From Shewanella khirikhana (GTDB lineage: Bacteria; Pseudomonadota; Gammaproteobacteria; Enterobacterales; Shewanellaceae): a DNA stretch of 64,000 nt. The notes below the pieces were generated by a model. That model was not told the DNA's origin. It ran no database searches and worked only from the letters and a program-made list of their open reading frames with translations. Position 1 is the stretch's first letter, and each line of letters opens with the position of its first letter. The stretch covers positions 4,028,501 to 4,092,500 of the forward strand of contig NZ_CP020373.1 in the NCBI RefSeq assembly GCF_003957745.1, given 5' to 3'. The position numbers were made by a program, and so were the translations under genes. Shown in pieces: positions 1-8,269 of the stretch.

Positions 1-87
1 GACAGTTTTGGCGAACTGGCGAGGGTGTTTTCAATCGCCGATATCAGACAACTGCTGACACGACCCTACTCGATTTGCTTTGAATGA
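1..87 (+). CDS. possible 3' end of an upstream gene, product unknown
   Basis: Frame 1 is open from the window edge to a TGA at 85-87 and would give 28 C-terminal residues ending ..PYSICFE, with an amphipathic stretch before it. Frame 3 is also open here, to a TGA at 78-81, so the frame choice is weak. Nothing in the fragment identifies a family. It is convergent with the small secreted-protein gene that follows on the other strand. Confidence 0.3.
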   Translation, partial: DSFGELARVFSIADIRQLLTRPYSICFE

Positions 88-154
88 GGGACGGTCACCG
101 CCGGGCCAAATAACGCAGTCACAGCACCGGCGGCAGTATCCACTTTCACCACTC

Positions 155-442
155 TTAATCCCTCGCGGTCAGCTCAAAAACAACGGCAGACTGTTGCAGC
201 AGCGTGTTCACAGTTTCCACTGTGGGGTAGTTCACTTCTACATCATTGCCATCAAATGCCAGCTCACGGCTGTGTTCCAGGCGAATATCGCTTTGGATTT
301 CAGTCAGATTTTGCTGACGCATCTGGCTGATACTCTTGTCGATGTCTTCCAGCAGTTGTTGGTCAGCCAGGGCCACAGGGGCGGTCAGGATCAGGCTGAT
401 GGCGGCGAACAGGGCTTTGGCGTTACGGCTTACTGTATTCAT
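155..442 (-). CDS. small secreted protein of unknown function
   Basis: This encodes about 95 residues beginning MNTVSRNAKALFAAISL, a typical Sec signal peptide with likely cleavage after ..PVALA. The mature part is a short, charged, probably helical region (DQQLLEDIDKSISQMRQQ). I chose the ATG at 440-442 because a GGAGCAAC ribosome-binding site precedes it; an ATG 48 bases upstream has no such site. No family was recognised. Its upstream region holds the dense CGGACA/TGTCCG array shared with the divergent gene at 712. Confidence 0.6.
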   Translation of the reverse strand: MNTVSRNAKALFAAISLILTAPVALADQQLLEDIDKSISQMRQQNLTEIQSDIRLEHSRELAFDGNDVEVNYPTVETVNTLLQQSAVVFELTARD

Positions 443-562
443 GGTGTTGCTCCTTGGTTGATTTGGTTGTCCTTCACTGTGGGACACCATGACTAAATCA
501 ACTCTTGTGCCAAAGTTTCAACATCATGTTTTAAATGGACTTTATTAAAAATCAGCTTAAAG

Positions 563-632
563 CGGACACTTTCACAACTTGTCCGAACCCTGCCCGCGGA
601 CACTTTCTGCTGTCCGGCCGGACAGGCGGACA
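563..632. promoter_or_regulatory. array of six CGGACA/TGTCCG hexamers
   Basis: Between two divergent genes, CGGACA or its complement occurs at 563-568, 580-585, 597-602, 611-616, 619-624 and 627-632. The longer unit GCGGACACTTTC is repeated at 562-573 and 596-607. Orientation alternates (+,-,+,-,+,+) and the steps are 17, 17, 14, 8 and 8 bases. This is seen directly. That it binds a transcription factor controlling one or both flanking small genes is inference. Confidence 0.45.
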
Positions 633-711
633 GCCAGTCAACGCTTGAAATCCGGCTACTCGCCTCCATGTCTATGTTCTGAGCAATGGAATGAATCACA
701 CAAAAGGAGCC

Positions 712-1002
712 ATGATGGCGCATTGGCCGCTGATAGGCTTTGTTGTATTGATGCTGGCAGTATTGCCCTGGCTGATGTGGCGGCTGTACCGCTGGGCGCG
801 CAATATGCCCAAGGGTGCCTACCTGTTTATGGCGTTTTTCCCGCTGATCTCCTTGTTCCCCATTCCCACCGAGTCCTTCAAGCAATTGGATGAGGCCAAG
901 CAGGAACAACGCAGGAACAAGGCCACTCCGGACGGGGGTGATGACGATGACAACGACCCGACTCCCGCAACCCACTGTAATACAGATAAAAAACGCCAAT
1001 AA
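712..1002 (+). CDS. small inner-membrane protein, hypothetical
   Basis: About 96 residues. Residues 1-25 form a hydrophobic segment (LIGFVVLMLAVLPWLMW) followed by positive RLYRWAR, a second hydrophobic stretch (AYLFMAFFPLISLF), and a long polar tail with an acidic DDDDND run. The ATG at 712 follows an AAAGGAG site at good spacing; the adjacent ATG at 715 is equally possible and one at 691 lacks a site. No family was recognised. The gene ends in a hairpin shared with the convergent YjdF-like gene. Confidence 0.6.
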   Translation: MMAHWPLIGFVVLMLAVLPWLMWRLYRWARNMPKGAYLFMAFFPLISLFPIPTESFKQLDEAKQEQRRNKATPDGGDDDDNDPTPATHCNTDKKRQ

Positions 1003-1024
1003 AAACCGCCTTGCGGCGGTTTTT
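1001..1024. terminator. bidirectional Rho-independent terminator
   Basis: AAAAACCGCC, loop TTGC, GGCGGTTTTT. The A-run and T-run on either side let it serve both the plus-strand gene ending at 1002, whose stop overlaps it, and the minus-strand gene ending at 1039. Confidence 0.85.
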
Positions 1025-1038
1025 CAGGCCAGAGGCAA

Positions 1039-1644
1039 CTACGCCTTGGCGGCCAGACTTGCCAGCTGACGGTCGTGCCAGCGGCTTAACGTGAGCAGTG
1101 CCACTATTGCACCAAGCAGGGCAAAGCCCATATCGGACTGGGTGTCCCACACATAACCCTGGGTGCCCAAAAACGCCTCGGCGCCCTCGCCGGTGGCAAT
1201 CGCTACCCACCACTCAATAAGCTCGTAAAAGGCGCTGAAAGCCAAACAGAAACACACCACAAAGAAGTTGCACCAATGGCCCTTTTTCATCACACCTAAA
1301 CGCAGCACCAGTTCGCGGGCAATCATCGCCGGAATAAAGCCCTGGGCGAAGTGGCCGAGCTTATCGTAGTTGTTGCGCTCCCAGCCCATGGGCTCTTTCA
1401 GCCAGTCAAACAGCGGCACTTCGGCATAGGTGTAGTGGCCGCCCACCATCAGAATGACGCAGTGAATCAGGATAAGCCCGTACACCAGAGCGGTAAGCGG
1501 GAAACGCCGCTCGGTGGCGGCAAGCACGGCAAAACCGATAAGCGCCGGCACCACTTCCAAAAACCAGGTGAAGCGGTCAAGTGGGCCTATCGCCGACCAG
1601 ATAAACACCGCCAAAAACACCCCGAGCCAAAGTAATCTGCCCAT
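1039..1644 (-). CDS. YjdF-like DUF2238 inner-membrane protein
   Basis: 201 residues with about five or six hydrophobic segments, matching the length and layout of E. coli YjdF (DUF2238). Family-like features include the loop with YDKLGHFAQGFIPAMIARE and the segment FSAFYELIEWWVA, in which a His and acidic residues sit at membrane edges, and DTQSDMGFALLGA near the C terminus. The molecular function of this family is not established. The start ATG at 1644 follows an AGGG site. It is a single gene, with a terminator at its end shared with the convergent neighbour. Confidence 0.85.
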   Translation of the reverse strand: MGRLLWLGVFLAVFIWSAIGPLDRFTWFLEVVPALIGFAVLAATERRFPLTALVYGLILIHCVILMVGGHYTYAEVPLFDWLKEPMGWERNNYDKLGHFAQGFIPAMIARELVLRLGVMKKGHWCNFFVVCFCLAFSAFYELIEWWVAIATGEGAEAFLGTQGYVWDTQSDMGFALLGAIVALLTLSRWHDRQLASLAAKA

Positions 1645-1721
1645 GCCATTACCCTAATATTTTCAATAGACTCAGGCAGTTTACCCGCGAATTTGGTGTC
1701 TGTCGCCGTTGACGCCAAAGG

Positions 1722-2858
1722 TCAATCCAAGCGCTTACTGAATTTCAGCGTGGCGATAATAATGCCCACCACCGAAAACCCAATCAGCCACAGGGCATCG
1801 AAACCAAGCTGCATCACCTCGGCATCCCGCAAAATAATCGCCCGCGACATTCGCATAAAGTGGGTGGCTGGCAAGGCCTCGGCAATCCACTGCGCCGGAA
1901 TTGGCATGGCCTCGTAGGGGAACATAAAGCCCGACAGCAAAATCGAGGGCAGCAGGATAAATACCGTCATCTGCATCGCCTGCAACTGAGTGCGGGCGAT
2001 GGTGGAAATCACCAGCCCCAGGGTCAAACTGGCGAGAATGAACAGCATCGCGGCCAGCGCCAACGAGTCGAGCCCACCGCGCACCGGCACCTTAAAGATA
2101 AGATGACCGGCGCCGAGGATAATGCCCACCTGAATAAAGCCCACCAGCACATAGGGCAGAATTTTACCGAGCATCAGCTCCAGCGGCCGCACCGGGGTGG
2201 TGATTAAAAACTCCATATTACCCTGCTCGCGTTCGCGCACTATGGCGGCCGAGGTAAAAAGCACCATGGTCATGGTCAGAATCACCCCCAGGAGCCCAGG
2301 CACTATGTTCACCACGGTGCGCTGCTCGGGGTTGAAGTAATTGACCACCTCGAGGCTTGGCACAGAGTCGGTCACCGGCCTGCCGAGCACTTCGGCAAGC
2401 GGCATAGAGCGCAGCGACCGGATAGCGCTGGCCACCACTGTATCTGAGCCATCCACCAGCCACTGGCCCACGGGGGCGGCGAAATAGCTGCCGCTGCCGT
2501 GAAGCTCGCGCTGACTCTGGGGATGGCGTGCCAGACGCTCGCCAAAGTCGGCGGGCAGCACCAGCACCGCCTTCACCTTGCCGGCGGTAATGGCCGCCTC
2601 GGCCTCAGGCACCGAGTGATAAACCGCCACAAAGTCCACCACCTGGGTCGCGCTCACCGCCTGCACCATGGCGCGGGACTCCGAAGTGGCGCTCAAATCC
2701 AGCAAGCCGGCGGGCAGATGACGAGCGTCGGTGTTAATGGCGTAGCCAAACAGCATCAGCTGCACCAGCGGGATCATCACTATCATGCCGAAGGTCATTC
2801 TGTCCCGGGAAAGCTGACGCAGCTCCTTGATTAAAATGGCAAAAACTCTAAGCCACAT
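1722..2858 (-). CDS. ABC-2 type exporter permease (YbhS/YbhR-like)
   Basis: 378 residues, an ABC-2 permease of the YbhS/YbhR/YhhJ type. It has an N-terminal membrane helix (MIVMIPLVQLMLFGYAINTD), a large periplasmic domain of roughly 150 residues, then about five C-terminal helices starting near VNIVPGLLGVILTMTMVLFTS, with the usual REREQGNMEFLITTPVRPLELMLGK coupling loop. It overlaps the ATPase gene by 11 bases, so the two are translationally coupled. With the ATPase and the HlyD protein it should form a tripartite efflux pump across the envelope. Only one permease gene is present, whereas the E. coli locus has two, so a homodimer is inferred. Confidence 0.9.
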   Translation of the reverse strand: MWLRVFAILIKELRQLSRDRMTFGMIVMIPLVQLMLFGYAINTDARHLPAGLLDLSATSESRAMVQAVSATQVVDFVAVYHSVPEAEAAITAGKVKAVLVLPADFGERLARHPQSQRELHGSGSYFAAPVGQWLVDGSDTVVASAIRSLRSMPLAEVLGRPVTDSVPSLEVVNYFNPEQRTVVNIVPGLLGVILTMTMVLFTSAAIVREREQGNMEFLITTPVRPLELMLGKILPYVLVGFIQVGIILGAGHLIFKVPVRGGLDSLALAAMLFILASLTLGLVISTIARTQLQAMQMTVFILLPSILLSGFMFPYEAMPIPAQWIAEALPATHFMRMSRAIILRDAEVMQLGFDALWLIGFSVVGIIIATLKFSKRLD

Positions 2859-3780
2859 GCTGACCTCCCGCCCGCTCGCCGGTGCAGGTTACAAACACAT
2901 CCTCAAGGCTTGGACGCACCTCATCCATGGGGCGATTGCCGGTTTCGGCCCCGAGCCAGCCGATAGGGTCACTGACGCTGTTACTGACCAACACCCGCAG
3001 CCGACTGCCAATCTGCGCCGCCGACAATACCTCAGGTTTGGCCACGAGTTGCTGTTTGAGCGCACGCAGCTCATCGCCGCCCACTTCCACCACCCGGGCA
3101 CCCATGGCCTGCATCAGCGCCTTGGGCGAGCCATCGGCACGCTTGATACCGCGCTCGAGAATCGCCAGACCATGGCAGCGCTCTGCCTCATCCATGTAGT
3201 GGGTCGACACCAGAATGGTGCAGCCCTGGGCGCAGAGGTCAAACAGCCGCTCCCAGAACTCGCGGCGGTTTTCCGGATCCACCGCCGAGGTGGGCTCGTC
3301 GAGAAACAAAAGCTCCGGCTGATGAATGGTGGCCGCCGCCAGCGCCAGGCGCTGCTTTTGGCCGCCGCTCATGGAGCCCGCCATCTGCCCTTCGCGGCCG
3401 CTGAGGGCGTACAGACTGAGCAGCTCATCGATTCGCGTGTGTGCCCGCGCGCCCTTGAGGCCATAAATACGCGCCACGAAGCGCAGGTTTTCCAGCACGG
3501 TCAGGTTCTCGTAGAGGGAGAATTTCTGCGTCATGTAACCGATGCGCGAGCGCAGGCGCTCCTCGGCGCCGGGCAGGGTTTCACCCAGCACCCGGATATC
3601 GCCGGCGCTTGGCCGCAAAAGGCCGGTCAGCATTCGAATTGAGGTGGACTTGCCGCAGCCGTTGGGGCCAAGAAAGCCGTAAATACTGCCTTTGGGAATG
3701 GCTAAATCCACCCCATCGACGGCGGCGAGCTCACCAAAGCGTTTGCTCATGCCGTGGGTTTCGATGGCAAGCTCAGTCAT
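2848..3780 (-). CDS. ABC transporter ATP-binding protein (YbhF-like)
   Basis: 310 residues, one nucleotide-binding domain. Walker A is GPNGCGKS (about 38-45), the Q-loop is TQKFSLYENLT, the signature is MSGGQKQRL and Walker B is LLFLDEPTSAVDP, followed by the switch His in STHYMDEAERC. E. coli YbhF carries two such domains, so this is the half-size form. I chose the ATG at 3778-3780, which overlaps the upstream HlyD stop by eight bases and has a GGGAG site; a TTG 18 bases upstream is less likely. It powers export by the permease encoded just downstream. Confidence 0.92.
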   Translation of the reverse strand: MTELAIETHGMSKRFGELAAVDGVDLAIPKGSIYGFLGPNGCGKSTSIRMLTGLLRPSAGDIRVLGETLPGAEERLRSRIGYMTQKFSLYENLTVLENLRFVARIYGLKGARAHTRIDELLSLYALSGREGQMAGSMSGGQKQRLALAAATIHQPELLFLDEPTSAVDPENRREFWERLFDLCAQGCTILVSTHYMDEAERCHGLAILERGIKRADGSPKALMQAMGARVVEVGGDELRALKQQLVAKPEVLSAAQIGSRLRVLVSNSVSDPIGWLGAETGNRPMDEVRPSLEDVFVTCTGERAGGQHVA

Positions 3781-4753
3781 GGTTGCGGCTCCCGCCAATG
3801 ACCACTTCTACCGCAAGGCCGGTGGCCAGGGTGCTGCCTTCGGGCAGGTCGATATCGGTGAGGTACATCAGCCGCGCCCGGTCGCGCTCGTTTAAGGCGT
3901 AAAAGGGCGTAAAAGCGGGCTCTGCGCGAATGCGGCGCACCTTTGCCTTTATTATCGTCCCCGAATTGGCATCGCCCGGGTTATCCACCCGCACCCCAAC
4001 CTCAGAGCCGGGAAGCAGATCGCTGAGGGCGGGGGCAGGCAGATAGGCTCGCACGTAAGGCGCATCCAGGGCCAACAGGCCAACAAGCTGGCTGCCCTGA
4101 GTCACCCTGTCGCCCTCGCGCCAGGGCAGCAGTTCCACCACGGCGTCGCGGGCGGCATAAAGCTTAAGATCGCTAAGCTGCTTTTCGGCCAGCGCCAGCT
4201 GTGCCCGGGCGGCTTCCACCGCGGCCTCGGCCTGCAGCAATTGTTCACTGCGGGTACCGGCAATCAGCTCTTTCAGGACTTCCGAGGCGCGTTTTTGCTC
4301 CGCCAGCGCACGGTCCCGGGCGGCGATGGCCTTGTCCATATCGGCCTGGGTTAACACTTTCTCCCGCACCAGCTTGCGGGTGCGCTGAAACTGGGCCTCG
4401 GCCTCGGTCACACTGGCATTGGCGCCATCGACACTGGCTTTGGCCTGAGCCAGCTCTTCATCGCGGGCGCCCCGGGTGAGCTCGCTTAAGCGCGCATCGG
4501 CACCGGCAAGATTGGCTTTGGCCAGCGCCACCTGCGCCTCGGCGCCGCGACTGTCGAGCTCCAGCAGCAAGGTGCCTGCCTTGACCTCGTCCCCTTCTTT
4601 CACATGGATGCTGGCTATCAGCTCTGACGCCGGGGCAGTGAGAGTGAGGCGGTCGCGCTCCACTGTGCCGTAAATCACATCGGCGTTGTCGTTGCAGCCG
4701 CCAAGACCAAACAGCATCAGGAGTGCAAGTGCAGAAAATAATGGGGATTTCAT
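3773..4753 (-). CDS. HlyD-family periplasmic adaptor lipoprotein (YbhG-like)
   Basis: 326 residues. The N terminus has a lipobox (LMLFGLGGC), predicting an inner-membrane lipoprotein rather than a simple signal anchor. A split biotinyl/lipoyl half-motif (SIHVKEGDEVKAGTLLLELD) flanks a long alpha-helical hairpin rich in Ala, Glu and Arg (about residues 75-200), then a beta-barrel region (VVELLPWREGDRVTQGSQLVGL). This is the standard adaptor linking an inner-membrane pump to an outer-membrane channel. It is second in the operon, overlapping both the TetR gene (ATGA) and the ATPase gene. Confidence 0.9.
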   Translation of the reverse strand: MKSPLFSALALLMLFGLGGCNDNADVIYGTVERDRLTLTAPASELIASIHVKEGDEVKAGTLLLELDSRGAEAQVALAKANLAGADARLSELTRGARDEELAQAKASVDGANASVTEAEAQFQRTRKLVREKVLTQADMDKAIAARDRALAEQKRASEVLKELIAGTRSEQLLQAEAAVEAARAQLALAEKQLSDLKLYAARDAVVELLPWREGDRVTQGSQLVGLLALDAPYVRAYLPAPALSDLLPGSEVGVRVDNPGDANSGTIIKAKVRRIRAEPAFTPFYALNERDRARLMYLTDIDLPEGSTLATGLAVEVVIGGSRNHD

Positions 4754-5469
4754 TGAGCATCTCCGCTTTGAGTTTGAGTGTGAGTCGGGGCGACCAGAAT
4801 GCCCTGACTCAGCACCTTGATATGGTGGGACACCAGCCTTTGCAGGCCTTGAGGTGACTGCTCCAGCCCCAGCGACTGAAACAGCGCCGGGGGCGCTATC
4901 ATGGGGAACACCATCAGGCTGACCAGGCTTAAGCGCGCCAGTTGCGGGTCGATATCGGGTCTGAGCGCACCTGTGGCCACCAGAGATTGCATCAGCCAGC
5001 GGTGCGACAACTTAAGCACGTCGCCAAACACCAGCATCAGCAGGCGGAAGGACTCACTTTGCGGCCCCTCATGCAGAGTGCTGAAAATCAGCCTTGGCAG
5101 GCCTGGGTGAGCACCGATAGCGCTGTAATAGGTTTGCATCAGGGATGCCAGATCCTGAGGTGCGCCCTGCTGAGACAAGGCTTTGAAACGCTCAAGCACC
5201 GGGGAGAGGGTTTCGCGCACCATGTGCTCAAACAGCCCGGGTTTGCCGCCGAAGTAGTAGCGGATCATGGCGGCATCCACCCCGGCGCGGCGGGCAATTT
5301 CCCGGGTCGAGACCCCCTGATAGCCAAGGGCAATAAAGGCTTCCCGCGCCGCATCAATCAACCTGATGCGGGCATCGCTGTCGCCGCTGGGTCGGCCTTT
5401 TGCGGCCGAGGCCTTAGTTGTCGACGCCGTGTTTGCCTTAATAGCTGCGTCCACTTTCTTGCCGGACAT
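4750..5469 (-). CDS. TetR-family repressor of the adjacent exporter (CecR/YbiH-like)
   Basis: 239 residues. After a low-complexity Lys/Ala-rich N terminus of about 30 residues comes a TetR helix-turn-helix (IDAAREAFIALGYQGVSTREIARRAGVDAAMIRYYFGG..). The rest is the helical ligand domain. It is first in a four-gene operon and overlaps the HlyD gene as ATGA, the same arrangement as E. coli cecR-ybhGFSR, so autoregulation and control of the exporter are expected. The ligand is unknown. Two nested inverted repeats directly upstream are candidate operators. Confidence 0.88.
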   Translation of the reverse strand: MSGKKVDAAIKANTASTTKASAAKGRPSGDSDARIRLIDAAREAFIALGYQGVSTREIARRAGVDAAMIRYYFGGKPGLFEHMVRETLSPVLERFKALSQQGAPQDLASLMQTYYSAIGAHPGLPRLIFSTLHEGPQSESFRLLMLVFGDVLKLSHRWLMQSLVATGALRPDIDPQLARLSLVSLMVFPMIAPPALFQSLGLEQSPQGLQRLVSHHIKVLSQGILVAPTHTQTQSGDAQ

Positions 5470-5473
5470 GGCC

Positions 5474-5570
5474 TTCCCCTAAAATTCCTCACATGATGAA
5501 AATACTAGGGGAAAGCGCCCAACAATGGCAGTATGAAAATTCTCCAAATCTGCTTAGATTGAGGAATTTT
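5474..5570. promoter_or_regulatory. nested inverted repeats upstream of the TetR-exporter operon
   Basis: TTCCCCTA (5474-5481) pairs with TAGGGGAA (5506-5513), and AAAATTCCTCA (5481-5491) pairs exactly with TGAGGAATTTT (5560-5570). Both sit between the TetR gene start and the divergent small gene at 5714. The repeats are direct observations. An operator role for the TetR protein is inferred from position. Confidence 0.45.
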
Positions 5571-5713
5571 GCGCGCGGCGGCTCAAACAGCAGCGCTGGC
5601 GCACCACTCTTTGCAAAGCTACAACGACCGCCGTCAGTAAGGCGATGAGCCGATAAAGGGCAAAAGCGAGAAGGGCAAGAGGAAAAGGACAAGCGAAAAT
5701 GACAGGAGTCAGT

Positions 5714-6004
5714 ATGGATTATGGAATGTATGTGATGCTTATTGCCGTGAGCCTGGAGCGATTCTCATGGGTTTCGCTGCTCAAACACATAGAGCGCAGC
5801 TACCCGGATATCTGGCATCAGGCCTACAGTTATAACCGCCAGCCCGGCACGCCGGTTCGCAGCGATTATATCCGCGCCGCTCTTAAAGATGGTGAACTGG
5901 CCCAGAGCCATGACCCCAAACTGGTGCAATATCGGCAGCGACGTTACTGGGTGTATGGCTTGATGGCATTGGGAATCGCCCTGGCGATGCTGCGCTTGGT
6001 ATAA
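5714..6004 (+). CDS. small membrane-anchored hypothetical protein
   Basis: About 96 residues: an N-terminal hydrophobic stretch (YGMYVMLIAVSL), a polar middle with aromatic and basic residues (SYPDIWHQAYSYNR, LVQYRQRRYW), and a C-terminal membrane helix (VYGLMALGIALAMLRLV). The ATG at 5714 has an AGGAG site five bases upstream and is preferred over an ATG at 5699. It is divergent from the TetR operon. No family was recognised. Confidence 0.55.
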   Translation: MDYGMYVMLIAVSLERFSWVSLLKHIERSYPDIWHQAYSYNRQPGTPVRSDYIRAALKDGELAQSHDPKLVQYRQRRYWVYGLMALGIALAMLRLV

Positions 6005-6038
6005 AGCCCGCACCGACAGAGCCGCATGGTTCAAACGC

Positions 6039-6866
6039 TTATAAGGCAGAGCTTCGCGGCGCCTCAGTTTCCAGTGTTTGTGCTGGTGCTACCCTCACAG
6101 CAGCGCGGCGCCAAAAGAGAGCATACATCAGGGTGGCCACCAGCCAGGCCAGCGTGAGGCTGGCAATGTCGTGGGTGAGGAAGTGCGCCCCGCGCAGCTG
6201 CTGAGTCACACCAAATATCACACCAATAGCAAGCACGCTGGCCAGCAAGACTTTTCGGCGGCTGGGGAAATACTGCGCCGCGAAGTAATACAGGGCAATC
6301 CAGGCAAATCCGCCGCTGGAATGGCCGCCGGGGAAGCACTGGCCGCCAAAGCCTTCCCCCTGCATGCTGAACGGAAAAGGCGCGTAGGGAAACTGGCCGC
6401 CAAATATCTGCAGATCCCAGGGGCAATTCACCTGGGTAATGCTCTTACCTACCCGCACCAACACCACGCTGGTCGCTACCGACGCCAACAGATACAAAAA
6501 GCCACGCCGATAAGGCTTGAAGCGGGGATGCACCAGGCTGGCTATCAGCAAACCAATCAAGACCGCCGAGGCCAATACCACCATGTCGCGTCCGCCGGTG
6601 TGCAGCACGTTTTCGGTAAGCCACCAATACCGCAGCGGCCAACTGCTCACGCCACCTTCCAGCTTAAACAGCCACCCCGACAGCCATAAATCGGTCTCAA
6701 GCCAGGTGAGCAAACTCAGCAGCAGCAACCCCAGCCCCAACGGCAGGAAAAAATGGCTCAGCCACCAGTCTTTGGAGCGGGTGTCGAAATGGGTGCGGTG
6801 CACAGGCAAATCCTCAATCAAACGCGTTACCTCACTTTGGCCATCAAGCTGCAACCAAAGTTCCAC
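6039..6866 (-). CDS. PAP2-superfamily membrane phosphatase
   Basis: 275 residues with about six membrane helices. The PAP2 signature is visible as GKSITQVNCPW (motif 1 region, degenerate), FPGGHSSGGFAW (motif 2, with its His) and LRGAHFLTHD (motif 3, catalytic His and Asp). Members dephosphorylate lipid phosphates such as undecaprenyl pyrophosphate, phosphatidylglycerol phosphate or lipid A. The Cys-rich FGGQCFPGGHS resembles a subgroup acting in envelope lipid metabolism, but the substrate cannot be read from sequence. The annotated start is a GTG without a clear ribosome-binding site, so the true start may lie a little downstream. Confidence 0.82.
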   Translation of the reverse strand: MELWLQLDGQSEVTRLIEDLPVHRTHFDTRSKDWWLSHFFLPLGLGLLLLSLLTWLETDLWLSGWLFKLEGGVSSWPLRYWWLTENVLHTGGRDMVVLASAVLIGLLIASLVHPRFKPYRRGFLYLLASVATSVVLVRVGKSITQVNCPWDLQIFGGQFPYAPFPFSMQGEGFGGQCFPGGHSSGGFAWIALYYFAAQYFPSRRKVLLASVLAIGVIFGVTQQLRGAHFLTHDIASLTLAWLVATLMYALFWRRAAVRVAPAQTLETEAPRSSAL

Positions 6867-6916
6867 ATTGGCGTAAAAAAAACGTCACTTTAGCCAGTGT
6901 AGGTGAGATTTCTACT

Positions 6917-7969
6917 TCAGGGAGACGCCGGGCAACAGCCGTGACGGGAGCGGAAGCGCTCACGATAGGCCTTGGGTGTCAGGCTGGTGTGCTGCACAAA
7001 GAGTTTTCGAAACGAGCTGACATCCTCATACCCCAGCTGCGGCACTATGGCCTCGAGCCCCAGTTCGGTGCCTTCCAGCAACTGTTTGGCACGATCGATT
7101 CGCAGCTTTTGAATGTAACTCACCGGGGTTTCGTGCAGTGCCGCCTTGAAGCGGCGGATCAGGGTACGTTTACCCATTGCAAACCGGTCTGCGAGGGTAT
7201 CGAGTCCGATGGGCGCCTCCAGATTGTCAGCAATCCACCGCTGGATCCGTGCGACTTCCGGGTCGGGATGCAATTGGATCTGCGGCGCCTGATCCATAAA
7301 CACCCGCTGGGATGCACGGTTGGGGTCAATAAGGAATAGCTTGGCCATGGCCGATGCAAACCGCGCATCCACCAGCCGCGCCAGTATCGCCAGCCCCAGG
7401 CTGTAACTCGCGGTCGAGGCGCCAGCGGTAATAAACTGGCCGTCCTCCACAATCAGCCCATCCAGGGTCAGTTCCACCGCGGGAAAGTGCTTGCCAAACA
7501 GCGCTGCCAACCACCAGGCAGTGGTGGCTCTGTGGCCATTAAGCAGGCCAACGCCTGCCAGCAGCAAACTGCCTGCACAGGCCGAGCCTATCACCACCTT
7601 GCGGGCAGCCATGGCGTCCAGCCAGGGCACAAATACCGCAAAGGCATCGAGGTTTCGGTGCAGTCCCTGCCCATCGAGGATCAGCGGCGCCGTCACCACC
7701 ACGGCATCGGGCAGCCGGCCCTGGGCGTCTGAGTCATCCCCTACGGCAGGCAAGGCCGTCACCGCCAGTGTCTGCACCGCCATGCCATCCTGTGCTACCC
7801 AACCACCAGCCGCAGAGTATAGCGATACCTCAAACCGGGGCAGCCCGGTGAGGCCCATCTGCTCTATGTACGTGTTGGCATGGCGGAATAGGTCCACCAG
7901 CGCGGTGACACTGCTCATGACGGGCTGTTCTGGCACGAGGATCGCCAAATGGATGTGGTTGCCGACCAT
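6917..7969 (-). CDS. GlxA-type AraC-family transcriptional regulator
   Basis: 350 residues in two domains. Residues 1-210 resemble the DJ-1/PfpI (class I amidotransferase-like) fold, with the nucleophile-elbow region VVIGSACAGSLLLAGVGLLNG and a following TTAWW. The C-terminal 110 residues carry two AraC helix-turn-helix motifs (IGLDTLADRFAMGKRTLIRRFKAALHETPVSYIQ and LGLEAIVPQLGYEDVSSFRKLF). This architecture belongs to the GlxA family. The effector is unknown. It stands alone, divergent from a tiny membrane protein gene. Confidence 0.9.
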   Translation of the reverse strand: MVGNHIHLAILVPEQPVMSSVTALVDLFRHANTYIEQMGLTGLPRFEVSLYSAAGGWVAQDGMAVQTLAVTALPAVGDDSDAQGRLPDAVVVTAPLILDGQGLHRNLDAFAVFVPWLDAMAARKVVIGSACAGSLLLAGVGLLNGHRATTAWWLAALFGKHFPAVELTLDGLIVEDGQFITAGASTASYSLGLAILARLVDARFASAMAKLFLIDPNRASQRVFMDQAPQIQLHPDPEVARIQRWIADNLEAPIGLDTLADRFAMGKRTLIRRFKAALHETPVSYIQKLRIDRAKQLLEGTELGLEAIVPQLGYEDVSSFRKLFVQHTSLTPKAYRERFRSRHGCCPASP

Positions 7970-8077
7970 GTCACTATTAACCTTAAATATGTCAATAACG
8001 ACACTTTAAGCCAGCTTGATGACTTTTTAAACTGTTTTTACGGCAAAGTACGCCGTGCAGTTAACAAGGAAGGAAAC

Positions 8078-8269
8078 ATGAAAAACCTGCTGCTCACCCA
8101 CGCCTTACCCGGGCTCGCCTATCTGGGGCTGAGTTGGTTTTTGCTGCTGTGGCTGAATTTTCAGTTACCTGTCTCACCTCTGGTGCATTTTCTGGCGCTG
8201 CCGGTACTGATGTTGCTGAGCGGTCTGGGCGCCGCGCTGCTGTGGCAACGCGGCTGCCGCTGTGATTAG
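8078..8269 (+). CDS. 63-residue hydrophobic small protein
   Basis: The ATG at 8078 follows a strong AAGGAAGGAAAC site. The product is almost entirely hydrophobic with two predicted membrane helices (AYLGLSWFLLLWLNF and LVHFLALPVLMLLSGLGAALLW) and a short Cys-containing tail (RGCRCD). No family was recognised. It is divergent from the GlxA-type regulator, and its stop overlaps the end of the convergent response-regulator gene by four bases. Confidence 0.55.
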   Translation: MKNLLLTHALPGLAYLGLSWFLLLWLNFQLPVSPLVHFLALPVLMLLSGLGAALLWQRGCRCD

